A stretch of DNA of 13,217 nt from CAZHZT01 sp964537285 (GTDB lineage: Bacteria; Bacteroidota; Bacteroidia; Chitinophagales; Saprospiraceae). The stretch is taken from positions 1 to 13,217 of the forward strand of contig CAZHZT010000147.1 in the NCBI GenBank assembly GCA_964537285.1. The letters are read 5' to 3'. Shown one piece after another: positions 1 through 5,311 of the stretch. The notes beneath the pieces are model-generated. The model had not been told where the DNA came from. It worked only from the letters and a program-made list of their open reading frames with translations, and did not search any database. Within the stretch, counting starts at the first letter, position 1; each line of letters opens with the position of its first letter. The position numbers and the translations under genes are program-made.

Positions 1-2
1 AG

Positions 3-74
<72 letters not shown>

Positions 75-167
75 ATTTCTTTAAACATCAAACAAAGCGT
101 TCAAACAGGGGCGAACAGCATGTATTTCAAAATTTATGCTCCAAAAAACACATGCTCAAACTAAAAT

Positions 168-212
168 AGAGCTACATTACGTCCCGATTTAACCCCGGGA
201 CGTTGAAGCTCT
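168..212. repeat. Nested hairpin in the tRNA-Gly/tRNA-Thr spacer
   Basis: An inner perfect 8-bp stem, ACGTCCCG (179-186) with CGGGACGT (196-203), sits inside an outer stem AGAGCT (168-173) with AGCTCT (207-212). No U-tract follows on the minus strand, so it does not look like a terminator. It lies inside what should be a polycistronic tRNA precursor, where it could shape processing of the unusually long spacer. That role is inference. Confidence 0.5.
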
Positions 213-225
213 TCATTTAAACTAG

Positions 226-298
226 AGCGGGAGACGAGACTCGAACCCGCGACTTTCAGCTTGGAAGGCTGATGCTCTACCAACTGAGCTACTCCCGC
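226..298 (-). tRNA. tRNA-Gly (anticodon UCC)
   Basis: Minus-strand cloverleaf with acceptor stem GCGGGAG/CTCCCGC, D-arm TAGCTCAGTTGGTAGAG and TpsiC arm GGTTCGAGTC. The anticodon loop CTTCCAA is closed by TCAGC/GCTGA and gives TCC, which decodes GGA/GGG glycine codons. The discriminator base is U, as usual for bacterial tRNA-Gly. CCA is not encoded. It is third in the Thr-Tyr-Gly-Thr cluster. Confidence 0.97.
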
Positions 299-327
299 AT
301 ATTTAATTCCTGTAGTAATCTATTTGG

Positions 328-410
328 TGGGGGTGATAGGATTCGAACCTATTCAGTCGTAGACACCAGATTTACAGTCTGGCCCGGCTCTCCAACTCCG
401 GCGCACCCCC
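328..410 (-). tRNA. tRNA-Tyr (anticodon GUA)
   Basis: Minus-strand tRNA of 83 nt with the long variable arm expected of class II bacterial tRNA-Tyr. The acceptor stem is GGGGGTG/CACCCCC and the discriminator is A. The anticodon loop CTGTAAA, closed by CCAGA/TCTGG, gives GTA. The three bases after the discriminator (327-325) happen to read CCA, so this is the only tRNA of the four whose CCA end may be genomically encoded. It is second in the cluster. Confidence 0.97.
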
Positions 411-441
411 GAAAATCGCTCATATTGCGCACCATCATAAG

Positions 442-515
442 AGCCGATGGAGGGATTCGAACCCCCGACCCGCTGATTACAAATCAGCTGCTCTGGCCAA
501 CTGAGCTACATCGGC
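442..515 (-). tRNA. tRNA-Thr (anticodon UGU)
   Basis: Minus-strand cloverleaf with acceptor stem GCCGATG/CATCGGC, D-arm TAGCTCAGTTGG and TpsiC arm GGTTCGAATCC. The anticodon loop TTTGTAA is closed by GCTGA/TCAGC and gives TGT, which decodes ACA and related threonine codons. It is the first gene of the tRNA cluster and lies about 50 nt downstream of a good -7 promoter box. CCA is not encoded. Confidence 0.97.
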
Positions 516-566
516 ATTTAGTTTATAAGGATAACCCTTTCTTGCCATCCTTTTCAAAAGCGATTG

Positions 567-574
567 CAAAGATA
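567..574 (-). promoter_or_regulatory. -7 promoter box of the tRNA cluster
   Basis: On the minus strand these bases read TATCTTTG, a perfect match to the Bacteroidota -7 consensus TAnnTTTG. A T-rich stretch lies about 20 nt upstream (minus-strand run of T at 591-597) in place of a clear -33 TTTG. Transcription would start near 560, giving a leader of about 45 nt before tRNA-Thr(UGU). The box lies downstream of the hpf terminator, so the tRNA (and presumably tuf) unit is transcribed separately. Confidence 0.7.
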
Positions 575-642
575 AAGCAAAACATTTAATAAAAAAACAT
601 TTTTCCACTTTTTTACAAAAAAACTCCTGAGATAGTTCCCCA

Positions 643-672
643 ATAAAAAAAAGCGCTCACAACCGTGAACGC
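643..672 (-). terminator. Rho-independent terminator after hpf
   Basis: Read on the minus strand, GCGTTCAC and GTGAGCGC form an 8-bp stem with one internal mismatch and a GGTT loop, followed directly by a run of eight T (plus-strand A-run 645-652). This is a textbook intrinsic terminator for transcription coming from hpf. It separates that unit from the tRNA operon. Confidence 0.75.
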
Positions 673-679
673 CTTCTCA

Positions 680-757
680 TCATTGGCAAATGACTTCATC
701 AGCAATGCTCGCTTTGGAAAAGATAATTTTTATCGCTCTTTCCATAAGCAATAATTA
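680..757. repeat. Family 2 palindromic element, degenerate copy
   Basis: Bases 700-720 match the left end of the family 2 element in 20 of 21 positions. Homology to the copy next to xerC continues leftward: 681-720 against 2893-2932 gives 34 identities in 40. The right end is only faintly preserved (TTTCCATAAGC near 740-750) and the interior is almost gone. The copy is therefore internally deleted or decayed. The family 1 element begins a few bases to its right. Confidence 0.6.
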
Positions 758-763
758 CTTTTC

Positions 764-872
764 GTTCTTTGACAAATTGTGTGGAACTTCAAAATGGAAA
801 CCCTTGAATGCCCTGGTGGCTGAAAGGGTTATCATTTTGAAGTTCCATTTTCCACAATTTATTTCAAAGGAC
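764..872. repeat. Family 1 palindromic element, copy 1
   Basis: A 109-bp element whose ends are GTTCTTTGA (764-772) and an imperfect inverse TCAAAGGAC (864-872). Inner arms GTGGAACTTCAAAATG (781-796) and CATTTTGAAGTTCCA (833-847) pair, as do AACCCTT (799-805) and AAGGGTT (824-830), leaving an apex of about 18 nt. It aligns along its whole length with the element at 8231-8340 (opposite orientation) and with the partial element at 13166-13217 (same orientation). No coding potential is seen, so it is a MITE-like or REP-like non-autonomous repeat. Confidence 0.85.
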
Positions 873-900
873 TTTACTTTTTAGACCAGCTGTAATGGTA

Positions 901-1016
901 GGTGCATTACATTTTGTCGCTGCTTTTGAGAAGGAGCTATTTTTGGAGGGAGGCAGTAGCCTGCTTCTCTCCAAGGAAAACCCCTTCTCAAGAACAACGA
1001 CAAAATGAAATGCACC
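901..1016. repeat. Large nested hairpin element
   Basis: The outer arms GGTGCATTaCATTTTGTCG (901-919) and CGACAAAATGaAATGCACC (998-1016) pair with a single mismatch. Inner arms TTTGAGAAGG / CCTTCTCAAG and GGAGGGAGGCAG / CTGCTTCTCTCC pair further. The build is like the family 1 and 2 elements (terminal inverted repeats plus nested stems, about 116 bp), but I found no second copy in the window. No protein is encoded. Confidence 0.7.
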
Positions 1017-1056
1017 CGTATTGGTTCCTTTGCTGATTTCAATCTCCTGATATTAG

Positions 1057-1118
1057 CGGTTAACGGAAAACGGACTTAGAAACTCTAACCGTTAACAGTT
1101 AACCTTTTGCCGTTTTCC
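1057..1118. repeat. Interlocked AACGG inverted repeat
   Basis: GTTAACGG (1059-1066) is inverted at 1089-1096 as CCGTTAAC, and GGAAAACGG (1065-1073) is inverted at 1110-1118 as CCGTTTTCC. The same AACGG/AAACGG words are tandemly repeated at 6012-6053. It may form alternative hairpins in the hpf transcript. Function unknown. Confidence 0.45.
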
Positions 1119-1196
1119 ACAGCTTAACCAGAATTTTGAATTCATTAAGAATTCAAACGATTAGCACCCCGAAAATTGGACTTTCTAAGCTTTCAG

Positions 1197-1493
1197 CTAA
1201 GCTGCAATAGGTTGCTTGTACCGGCCAAGTTGCCGGCGCAAGTTTGAAATCGCGCTATCGATGGAAGCTTCAAAAGATTTGCTTGTTTCCCGGACAAATA
1301 GAATACTTCCCGGGATTGAAAGTTGGACTTCCGCAATCTTGTCTTTGATACGACCTGAATGTTCAGATCGCAAAGTGATACGCACAGATACTATTTGACC
1401 AAAAAAGCGTTTCAACTTTTCGAACTTTTTCTCAATGACAGATAGAAGTCCTCGATCTACAGTGGAATGTACGGATTGCGTTTGGATAAACAT
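1197..1493 (-). CDS. hpf: Short ribosome hibernation promoting factor (HPF/RaiA family)
   Basis: Encodes a 98-aa protein of the sigma-54 modulation/ribosomal subunit interface family. These proteins bind the decoding region of the 30S subunit in stationary or stressed cells and silence it. The Bacteroidota pattern is clear: an N-terminal strand with QTQSVH, a basic helix (EKKFEKLKRFF), the central strand segment KDKIAEVQLSIPG, the conserved ETSKSFEASID stretch, and a closing LRRQLGRYK helix. Length fits the short form; there is no C-terminal dimerization domain of the long form. I chose the ATG at 1493 rather than the in-frame GTG at 1499, because MFIQTQSVH starts as family members do; no Shine-Dalgarno decides it. 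It follows xerC by 469 bp and has its own likely promoter, and a terminator separates it from the tRNAs. Confidence 0.92.
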   Translation of the reverse strand: MFIQTQSVHSTVDRGLLSVIEKKFEKLKRFFGQIVSVRITLRSEHSGRIKDKIAEVQLSIPGSILFVRETSKSFEASIDSAISNLRRQLGRYKQPIAA

Positions 1494-1608
1494 ACACACA
1501 TCGGGTTTTGGTTAAACAATACTTTCTCTTAGTAAACTTTTTCTTATAAGCAATTCAATTTTTTAAAAATATAACGTCAACACCAAAACTTTGTTCTTTG
1601 AATTTTAT

Positions 1609-1640
1609 CAAAAATAAGAATTTTATTAGTCAATTCCAAA
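1609..1640 (-). promoter_or_regulatory. Predicted promoter of hpf
   Basis: On the minus strand TTTG (1640-1637) is followed after 20 nt by TATTTTTG (1616-1609), matching the Bacteroidota -33/-7 pattern TTTG-N19-21-TAnnTTTG. Transcription would begin near 1602, leaving a 5' UTR of about 110 nt before hpf. A second TATTTTTG at 1644-1637 overlaps the -33 box, but no TTTG is suitably placed for it. The surroundings (1500-1690) are very AT-rich and hold no gene. Confidence 0.5.
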
Positions 1641-1816
1641 AATAATCCGAATAATAATCTAAAACTCTTTTATCCAAACTCTTTTTCAGGATATAATTTG
1701 CCTCTATTGCTGAAAAATGTAAGTTCGTCGCCCCCTAAATCTAAAGGCTTTGATCAAACTTTGAATTTTACAGGACTTTTCCATGCAAAAGCTGTTGATC
1801 CGATAATTAATGCAAG

Positions 1817-1943
1817 TTGTGGGTTATGGGCATTGCTCCGGGCAGTAAGTTCTTTTTGCAGGATTTTTCGCAGAAAAACCCTGCAAAAAGAGCTTCCCCG
1901 AATAAAGAAACAGCCTCCCGGGGCATTACCTTATAACCCACAA
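1817..1943. repeat. Nested hairpin element downstream of xerC
   Basis: Outer arms TTGTGGGTTAT (1817-1827) and ATAACCCACAA (1933-1943) are perfect. Inside lie CTCCGGG / CCCGGGG pairing and a perfect 11-bp inner stem CTTTTTGCAGG (1852-1862) with CCTGCAAAAAG (1880-1890), itself enclosing TTTTTC/GAAAAA. The 127-bp element starts 19 bp past the xerC stop, so it sits where a terminator would be, but it lacks a plain stem plus T-tract on the minus strand. No second copy is visible here. Confidence 0.65.
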
Positions 1944-1962
1944 TTTGGGTTACCTAAGAGAT

Positions 1963-2895
1963 TTATAAATTTTGGTCTTTAATGTTTGATGCAGTTGAGG
2001 AATCTTTTGCTTTTGGGTGAGCCTGCTGGTATACTTTTTTAAGTTTTTCAATAGAGTTATGGGTATAAATTTGAGTAGCTGCCAACGAGCTATGCCCTAA
2101 AAGGTCTTTAATAGCTTTTAAATCTGCTCCGTTGTCTGATAAGTGTGTAGCAAAGGTATGCCTTAAAACGTGTGGGCTTCGTTGTTCCAAAGTAGTGATT
2201 TGGGTGAGCATCCGCTTTACAGTATTGTATACCAAATTGGGGTAAACAGGCTTTCCCTTATTTGTACAGAGTAAATAATCGTGATCAAGAGGAGAAAAGT
2301 TTTCATTTCGAATTCGGCAATAATCTGATATTTTTTGAGAGAGTGTTTGAGAAATAGGAATGAGTCGTTGCTTTTGGCGTTTACCGTATATTTTGATATG
2401 CAATTGACGGTGATCTACATCCTTATTTTTCAAGTTTGTCAGTTCAGCCCTTCTAAGGCCGCAGGAGTAAAGCAGGTCAATGATCAGCCAATCCCTTGAT
2501 TGAGCATGATCATCGCTCTTTTCTTCCGAGTTGAACAGTTCGGTTATTTGTTTTTCCGGGATAAAAGCAGGAATATACTTTTTACCTTTTGGGCTCAGCA
2601 CTTTGTGTACTGGATTTTGAGATAGTTCTTCATTTTTAACAAAAAAATTGAAAAATGCTTTTAAAGAAGCCCGTTTCCGCTTGATCGTCGAAGCTTCCCA
2701 GCCTTCCTGTAGGCCATTAACCAACCATGCCCTAATCATTTTTTGGTGTATTTCTTCCAGTTTTTCTGTTTCAAACTCTTTGGCAATAAATCCAGTAAAC
2801 TGTTCCAGATCTTTTTTGTAAGCGTTTATTGTATTTGAGGAGAAGCGCTTTTCGTAAGCGATGTAACTGAAAAAAGTATCGAGTTTTTCTTTCAT
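1963..2895 (-). CDS. xerC: Tyrosine recombinase of the XerC/XerD type
   Basis: A 310-aa site-specific tyrosine recombinase, expected to resolve chromosome dimers at dif at the end of replication. Residues about 1-90 form the SAM-like core-binding domain (FSYIAYEKRFSSNTINAYKKDL), and about 105-290 the catalytic domain. All catalytic residues are present: R148 in SCGLRRAEL, K172 in the GKRQKQR beta-hairpin, H242 and R245 in HVLRH, H268 in LLGHSS and the nucleophile Y277 in QIYTH. Length matches the family (about 300 aa). Position before hpf and the Thr-Tyr-Gly-Thr tRNAs is the Bacteroidota xerC context, which argues against an integrase of a mobile element. The ATG at 2895 fits the N-terminus of relatives. 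It lies at the edge of sequence shared with a repeat (see 2893-3039). Whether it is XerC or XerD cannot be settled from the window. Confidence 0.9.
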   Translation of the reverse strand: MKEKLDTFFSYIAYEKRFSSNTINAYKKDLEQFTGFIAKEFETEKLEEIHQKMIRAWLVNGLQEGWEASTIKRKRASLKAFFNFFVKNEELSQNPVHKVLSPKGKKYIPAFIPEKQITELFNSEEKSDDHAQSRDWLIIDLLYSCGLRRAELTNLKNKDVDHRQLHIKIYGKRQKQRLIPISQTLSQKISDYCRIRNENFSPLDHDYLLCTNKGKPVYPNLVYNTVKRMLTQITTLEQRSPHVLRHTFATHLSDNGADLKAIKDLLGHSSLAATQIYTHNSIEKLKKVYQQAHPKAKDSSTASNIKDQNL

Positions 2896-2911
2896 TGGTA
2901 AATGGTATTAT

Positions 2912-3039
2912 CAGCAATTCTCGCTTTGGAAATCCTAAACGAAATTTATGCCGCTTCGCGACGATATTTCCTTTCGGATCGTCTCAAAAAAGCATTTTCG
3001 CGCTTTAGGCGCGTTTTTTTTCCAAAGCAAGAATCGCTG
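2912..3039. repeat. Family 2 palindromic element, copy beside xerC
   Basis: A 128-bp element with inverted ends: 2912-2932 (CAGCAATTCTCGCTTTGGAAA) and 3019-3039 agree in 19 of 21 positions after inversion. The interior has smaller stems, such as GACGAT/ATCGTC and CGCGC-TTTA-GGCGCG. It aligns with the copy at 6735-6906 in both ends and in the flanking internal stems, while the apex differs. Homology to the degenerate copy at 680-757 continues leftward to the xerC start codon (2893-2895). It fills most of the gap between the antiporter stop and xerC. Confidence 0.85.
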
Positions 3040-3082
3040 TGGTATTGTTTTGAGAGCGGTTCGTTTTTAAAAAGCCTCTCCA

Positions 3083-4951
3083 TTATTCGTTTTCTGTAGA
3101 CTCCTCTTTCAACGCAGCTCGAAACGCCAGCTCTTTGCCCAGGTACACAATCGATGAACCAGGATCAACGACAATGTTTTCAGGGTTCTGACCAATTATT
3201 TCCAAGCGACCACTTGGAAACTTTATGAAAAGTGGTATGCTTTCGCTCAGGGCTATTATCTCCTCATATATTTCTAGAAATTCATCCTTATCATCCACTT
3301 TGAATTCATTGATCTGGGGAAAATCCTTGGCCGCTTCGCTAAGGTTAAGGAAGTCATCTGTATAAGATAAAATATTGGAGGATGGAAGCTGATCGGGCTC
3401 CATACGCATTTCGGCACTTGATATTAACCGATAAGAGCCATTTTCACCAAAGTCATCCTTGTACCGAATGCATGCATAACGATTGAGGCTATCACTACTC
3501 GTCAAAGCCATCAGATAACCAACATCTAGTAACTCCAGGTCATCTTCCAGGTCATCGGAATAGATATCCACATTAAGAGCCGTTAAACCTTCTGATTGAG
3601 CATGATTAACATTAGATTCATTATTATCGACCATGACCACATGACGATCATTGTCCTTGAGATATTTGGCAATCAGCCTTGAGGCCTTATTGGCTCCTAC
3701 AATCAAAATACCATCGGATGCATCTAATGTAACTCCAAGTATTCGTGCCACCCACCGGGCCGTTGTAGCATTCAAAAGTACCGTACCTAAAACGACCATA
3801 AATACAAGTGGTGTGATGTATTCGGCCCCTGGTGTCTGGTTTTCCAGCAAACGGATCCCAAAAAGAGAAGCAATACCCGCGGCTACGATTCCTCGCGGTC
3901 CTACCCATGAGATGAATAGTTTGTCATTCGTTTTAAGATTTACACCGGAGGCACTCATAAATACACTTAAAGGGCGAAGAATAAAAACAATTACCCCGAA
4001 CAATCCCAGGCACCGCCAATCGAAAAGGAGCTCAAGGTGCTCCATATCGATATTAGCGGATAATATAATGAACAATATAGAAATCAATAAAATACTAATC
4101 GATTCCTTAAAGTCAAGGATGTGCTTTACTTTGGGAATATTGAGATTCCCCAATACCATGCCCATTACAACCACGGTAAAAAGCCCGGATTCATGTTCAA
4201 CTAAATCGGATAATACAAAAACTGCCAGCACTAAGGCCAGAGTAAAAACATTTAAAAGGTAATGGGGTACAAGGTTTCGTTTCAACAACTGATTTAGCCC
4301 CAGAGCTGCCAAAACTCCGATAACAATCCCTTCAACGATTATTTTTAATAAGGTTAAAAAAGCGTGCAGGGTAAATTGAGAGCCATCCGGGCTGGTAATG
4401 ATAAACTCAAACACCAATACAGCCGCCAATGCTCCTAGGGGATCAATTAAAATGCCTTCCCATTTCAATACCGTCGATACATTGCGGTTTAACGGAACAT
4501 TTCTCAATATAGGCGCAATAACCGTAGGGCCGGTTACAATGATCAGACCTGCAAATAAAAAAGAAATTGGCCAACTGAGCCCCATAATATAATGTGCGCT
4601 AATGCCTGCTCCGGCAAAAGTGATCAACGCACCAATAGTAATGAGCTTTACAATGGCTGGTCCAACGTCTTGTATTTCTCGTCTCTTAAGCGTTAACCCT
4701 CCCTCAAAGAGAATGATACCAATGGCCAGGGAAACAAAGTAAAAAAGGCTGTGCCTTGGCACTAAACCACTTTTACTGTCTTTTTCGAGAAGGGGTTCAA
4801 TTAACTTCTCTCCGTCCACAGTCCATAATGTAGATATTGGCCCGACCAGCAAACCAATCAGAATAAGCGGCAGGATAGCAGGAACTTTAGTTTTCCAAGC
4901 TAACCATTGTGCAAAAATTCCTAAAATTACAATACCAGCTAATTCAATCAT
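3083..4951 (-). CDS. CPA1-family cation/proton antiporter with TrkA-N (RCK) domain
   Basis: A 622-aa integral membrane protein that should exchange Na+ or K+ for protons across the inner membrane. Residues about 1-405 are a Na/H-exchanger domain with some 12 hydrophobic segments. Recognisable pieces are PLILIGLLVGP (28-38), LFEGGLTL (81-88), the ion-site region EGILIDPLGALAAVLVFE (165-182) with D170, and VGPRGIVAAGIASLFG (350-365) typical of NhaP-like members. Residues about 412-500 form a TrkA-N Rossmann domain (ILIVGANKASRLIAKYL, then MVDNN as the nucleotide-binding acidic end), followed by a cytosolic tail to 622 resembling a TrkA-C-like regulatory region. The position before D170 is Ile rather than the Asn of the common ND motif. 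The fused nucleotide-sensing domain suggests gating by NAD(H) or another nucleotide. It is transcribed away from the 5132 gene. Ion specificity is not readable from sequence. Confidence 0.88.
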   Translation of the reverse strand: MIELAGIVILGIFAQWLAWKTKVPAILPLILIGLLVGPISTLWTVDGEKLIEPLLEKDSKSGLVPRHSLFYFVSLAIGIILFEGGLTLKRREIQDVGPAIVKLITIGALITFAGAGISAHYIMGLSWPISFLFAGLIIVTGPTVIAPILRNVPLNRNVSTVLKWEGILIDPLGALAAVLVFEFIITSPDGSQFTLHAFLTLLKIIVEGIVIGVLAALGLNQLLKRNLVPHYLLNVFTLALVLAVFVLSDLVEHESGLFTVVVMGMVLGNLNIPKVKHILDFKESISILLISILFIILSANIDMEHLELLFDWRCLGLFGVIVFILRPLSVFMSASGVNLKTNDKLFISWVGPRGIVAAGIASLFGIRLLENQTPGAEYITPLVFMVVLGTVLLNATTARWVARILGVTLDASDGILIVGANKASRLIAKYLKDNDRHVVMVDNNESNVNHAQSEGLTALNVDIYSDDLEDDLELLDVGYLMALTSSDSLNRYACIRYKDDFGENGSYRLISSAEMRMEPDQLPSSNILSYTDDFLNLSEAAKDFPQINEFKVDDKDEFLEIYEEIIALSESIPLFIKFPSGRLEIIGQNPENIVVDPGSSIVYLGKELAFRAALKEESTENE

Positions 4952-5018
4952 TAATAAACAATATAATTGGTGAGGCGTTACTTCAACCTCTGTAAAGAGA
5001 TTTTATTTGCTGAATAAG

Positions 5019-5077
5019 GTTGTTAAGGAAGGGGTTTCTTACCCTTTCCGGGGGCAAAAAAACCCTTTCTTAACAAC
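5019..5077. repeat. Hairpin in the divergent antiporter/DUF6435 gap
   Basis: GTTGTTAAGGAAGGGGTTT (5019-5037) pairs with AAACCCTTTCTTAACAAC (5060-5077), about 18 bp with minor mismatch or bulge and a loop of about 22 nt. It lies between divergent genes, so it is not a terminator for either. It could be a repeat element or a regulatory structure. It resembles the other palindromic elements in build but not in sequence. Confidence 0.55.
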
Positions 5078-5131
5078 TCCATTTAGCGAGAATAGGTTTA
5101 ATTGATTAATAATACCAAAAATAATTGTATA

Positions 5132-5311
5132 ATGTTCGGATTATTCAAAAAAGATCCTGTAAAAAAGCTGGAAAAGGAGTATGAAGCTATCCTGGAAAAA
5201 GCCAGGGATACCCAACGCTCAGGAGACATAAAAGGCTACGCCAAACTCATGGGGGAATCGGAAGAGATTTTAAAAAAGATTGATGAATTAAAAGAAGAGC
5301 ATGGTAAATAA
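5132..5311 (+). CDS. Small DUF6435-like protein
   Basis: A 59-aa charged, probably all-helical cytosolic protein beginning MFGLFKKDPVKKLEKEY and ending KKIDELKEEHGK. The FGLFKKDP start followed by a Lys/Glu-rich coiled-coil-like helix with a central DIKGYAKL segment is what I recall of the small DUF6435 family. No function is known to me. I start at the ATG at 5132; a 10-codon longer reading from a TTG at 5102 (MINNTKNNC) does not fit relatives. Its last 11 bases overlap the start of the SDR gene, so the two are almost certainly translationally coupled and co-transcribed. Confidence 0.8.
   Translation: MFGLFKKDPVKKLEKEYEAILEKARDTQRSGDIKGYAKLMGESEEILKKIDELKEEHGK

Larger units (their letters stand above)
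516..1196. other. Gene-free region packed with palindromes
   Basis: No convincing coding sequence is present between tRNA-Thr(UGU) and the hpf stop codon. From left to right the region holds the tRNA promoter (567-574), the minus-strand terminator (643-672), a degenerate family 2 element (about 680-757), a family 1 element (764-872), a large nested hairpin (901-1016) and an interlocked inverted repeat (1057-1118). If hpf transcription ends at the terminator, its mRNA carries a 3' UTR of roughly 500 nt made mostly of hairpins. Confidence 0.7.

Noticed and set aside
272..589. 105-codon open frame on the plus strand
   Set aside because: It lies antisense across three tRNA genes and reproduces the well-known spurious translation of tRNA clusters (GDRIRTYSVVDTRF and GGIRTPDPL-type strings).
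690..884. 64-codon open frame on the plus strand
   Set aside because: It runs through family 2 and family 1 palindromes; the reading frame is a by-product of repeat sequence.
764..1118. CRISPR array
   Set aside because: The repeats here are palindromes of different families without regular direct repeats and unique spacers.
1698..1982. 94-codon open frame on the plus strand
   Set aside because: It spans the nested palindrome after xerC and runs past the xerC stop in antisense; no protein family resemblance.
1963..2895. Integrase of a genomic island inserted at the tRNA cluster
   Set aside because: The recombinase has the XerC/D length and context (xerC-hpf-tRNA), no attachment-site duplication of a tRNA 3' end was seen, and no phage or island genes are nearby.
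3651..4262. 203-codon open frame on the plus strand
   Set aside because: It is antisense to the antiporter gene, has no recognisable domain, and its composition is the mirror of a membrane-protein coding sequence.
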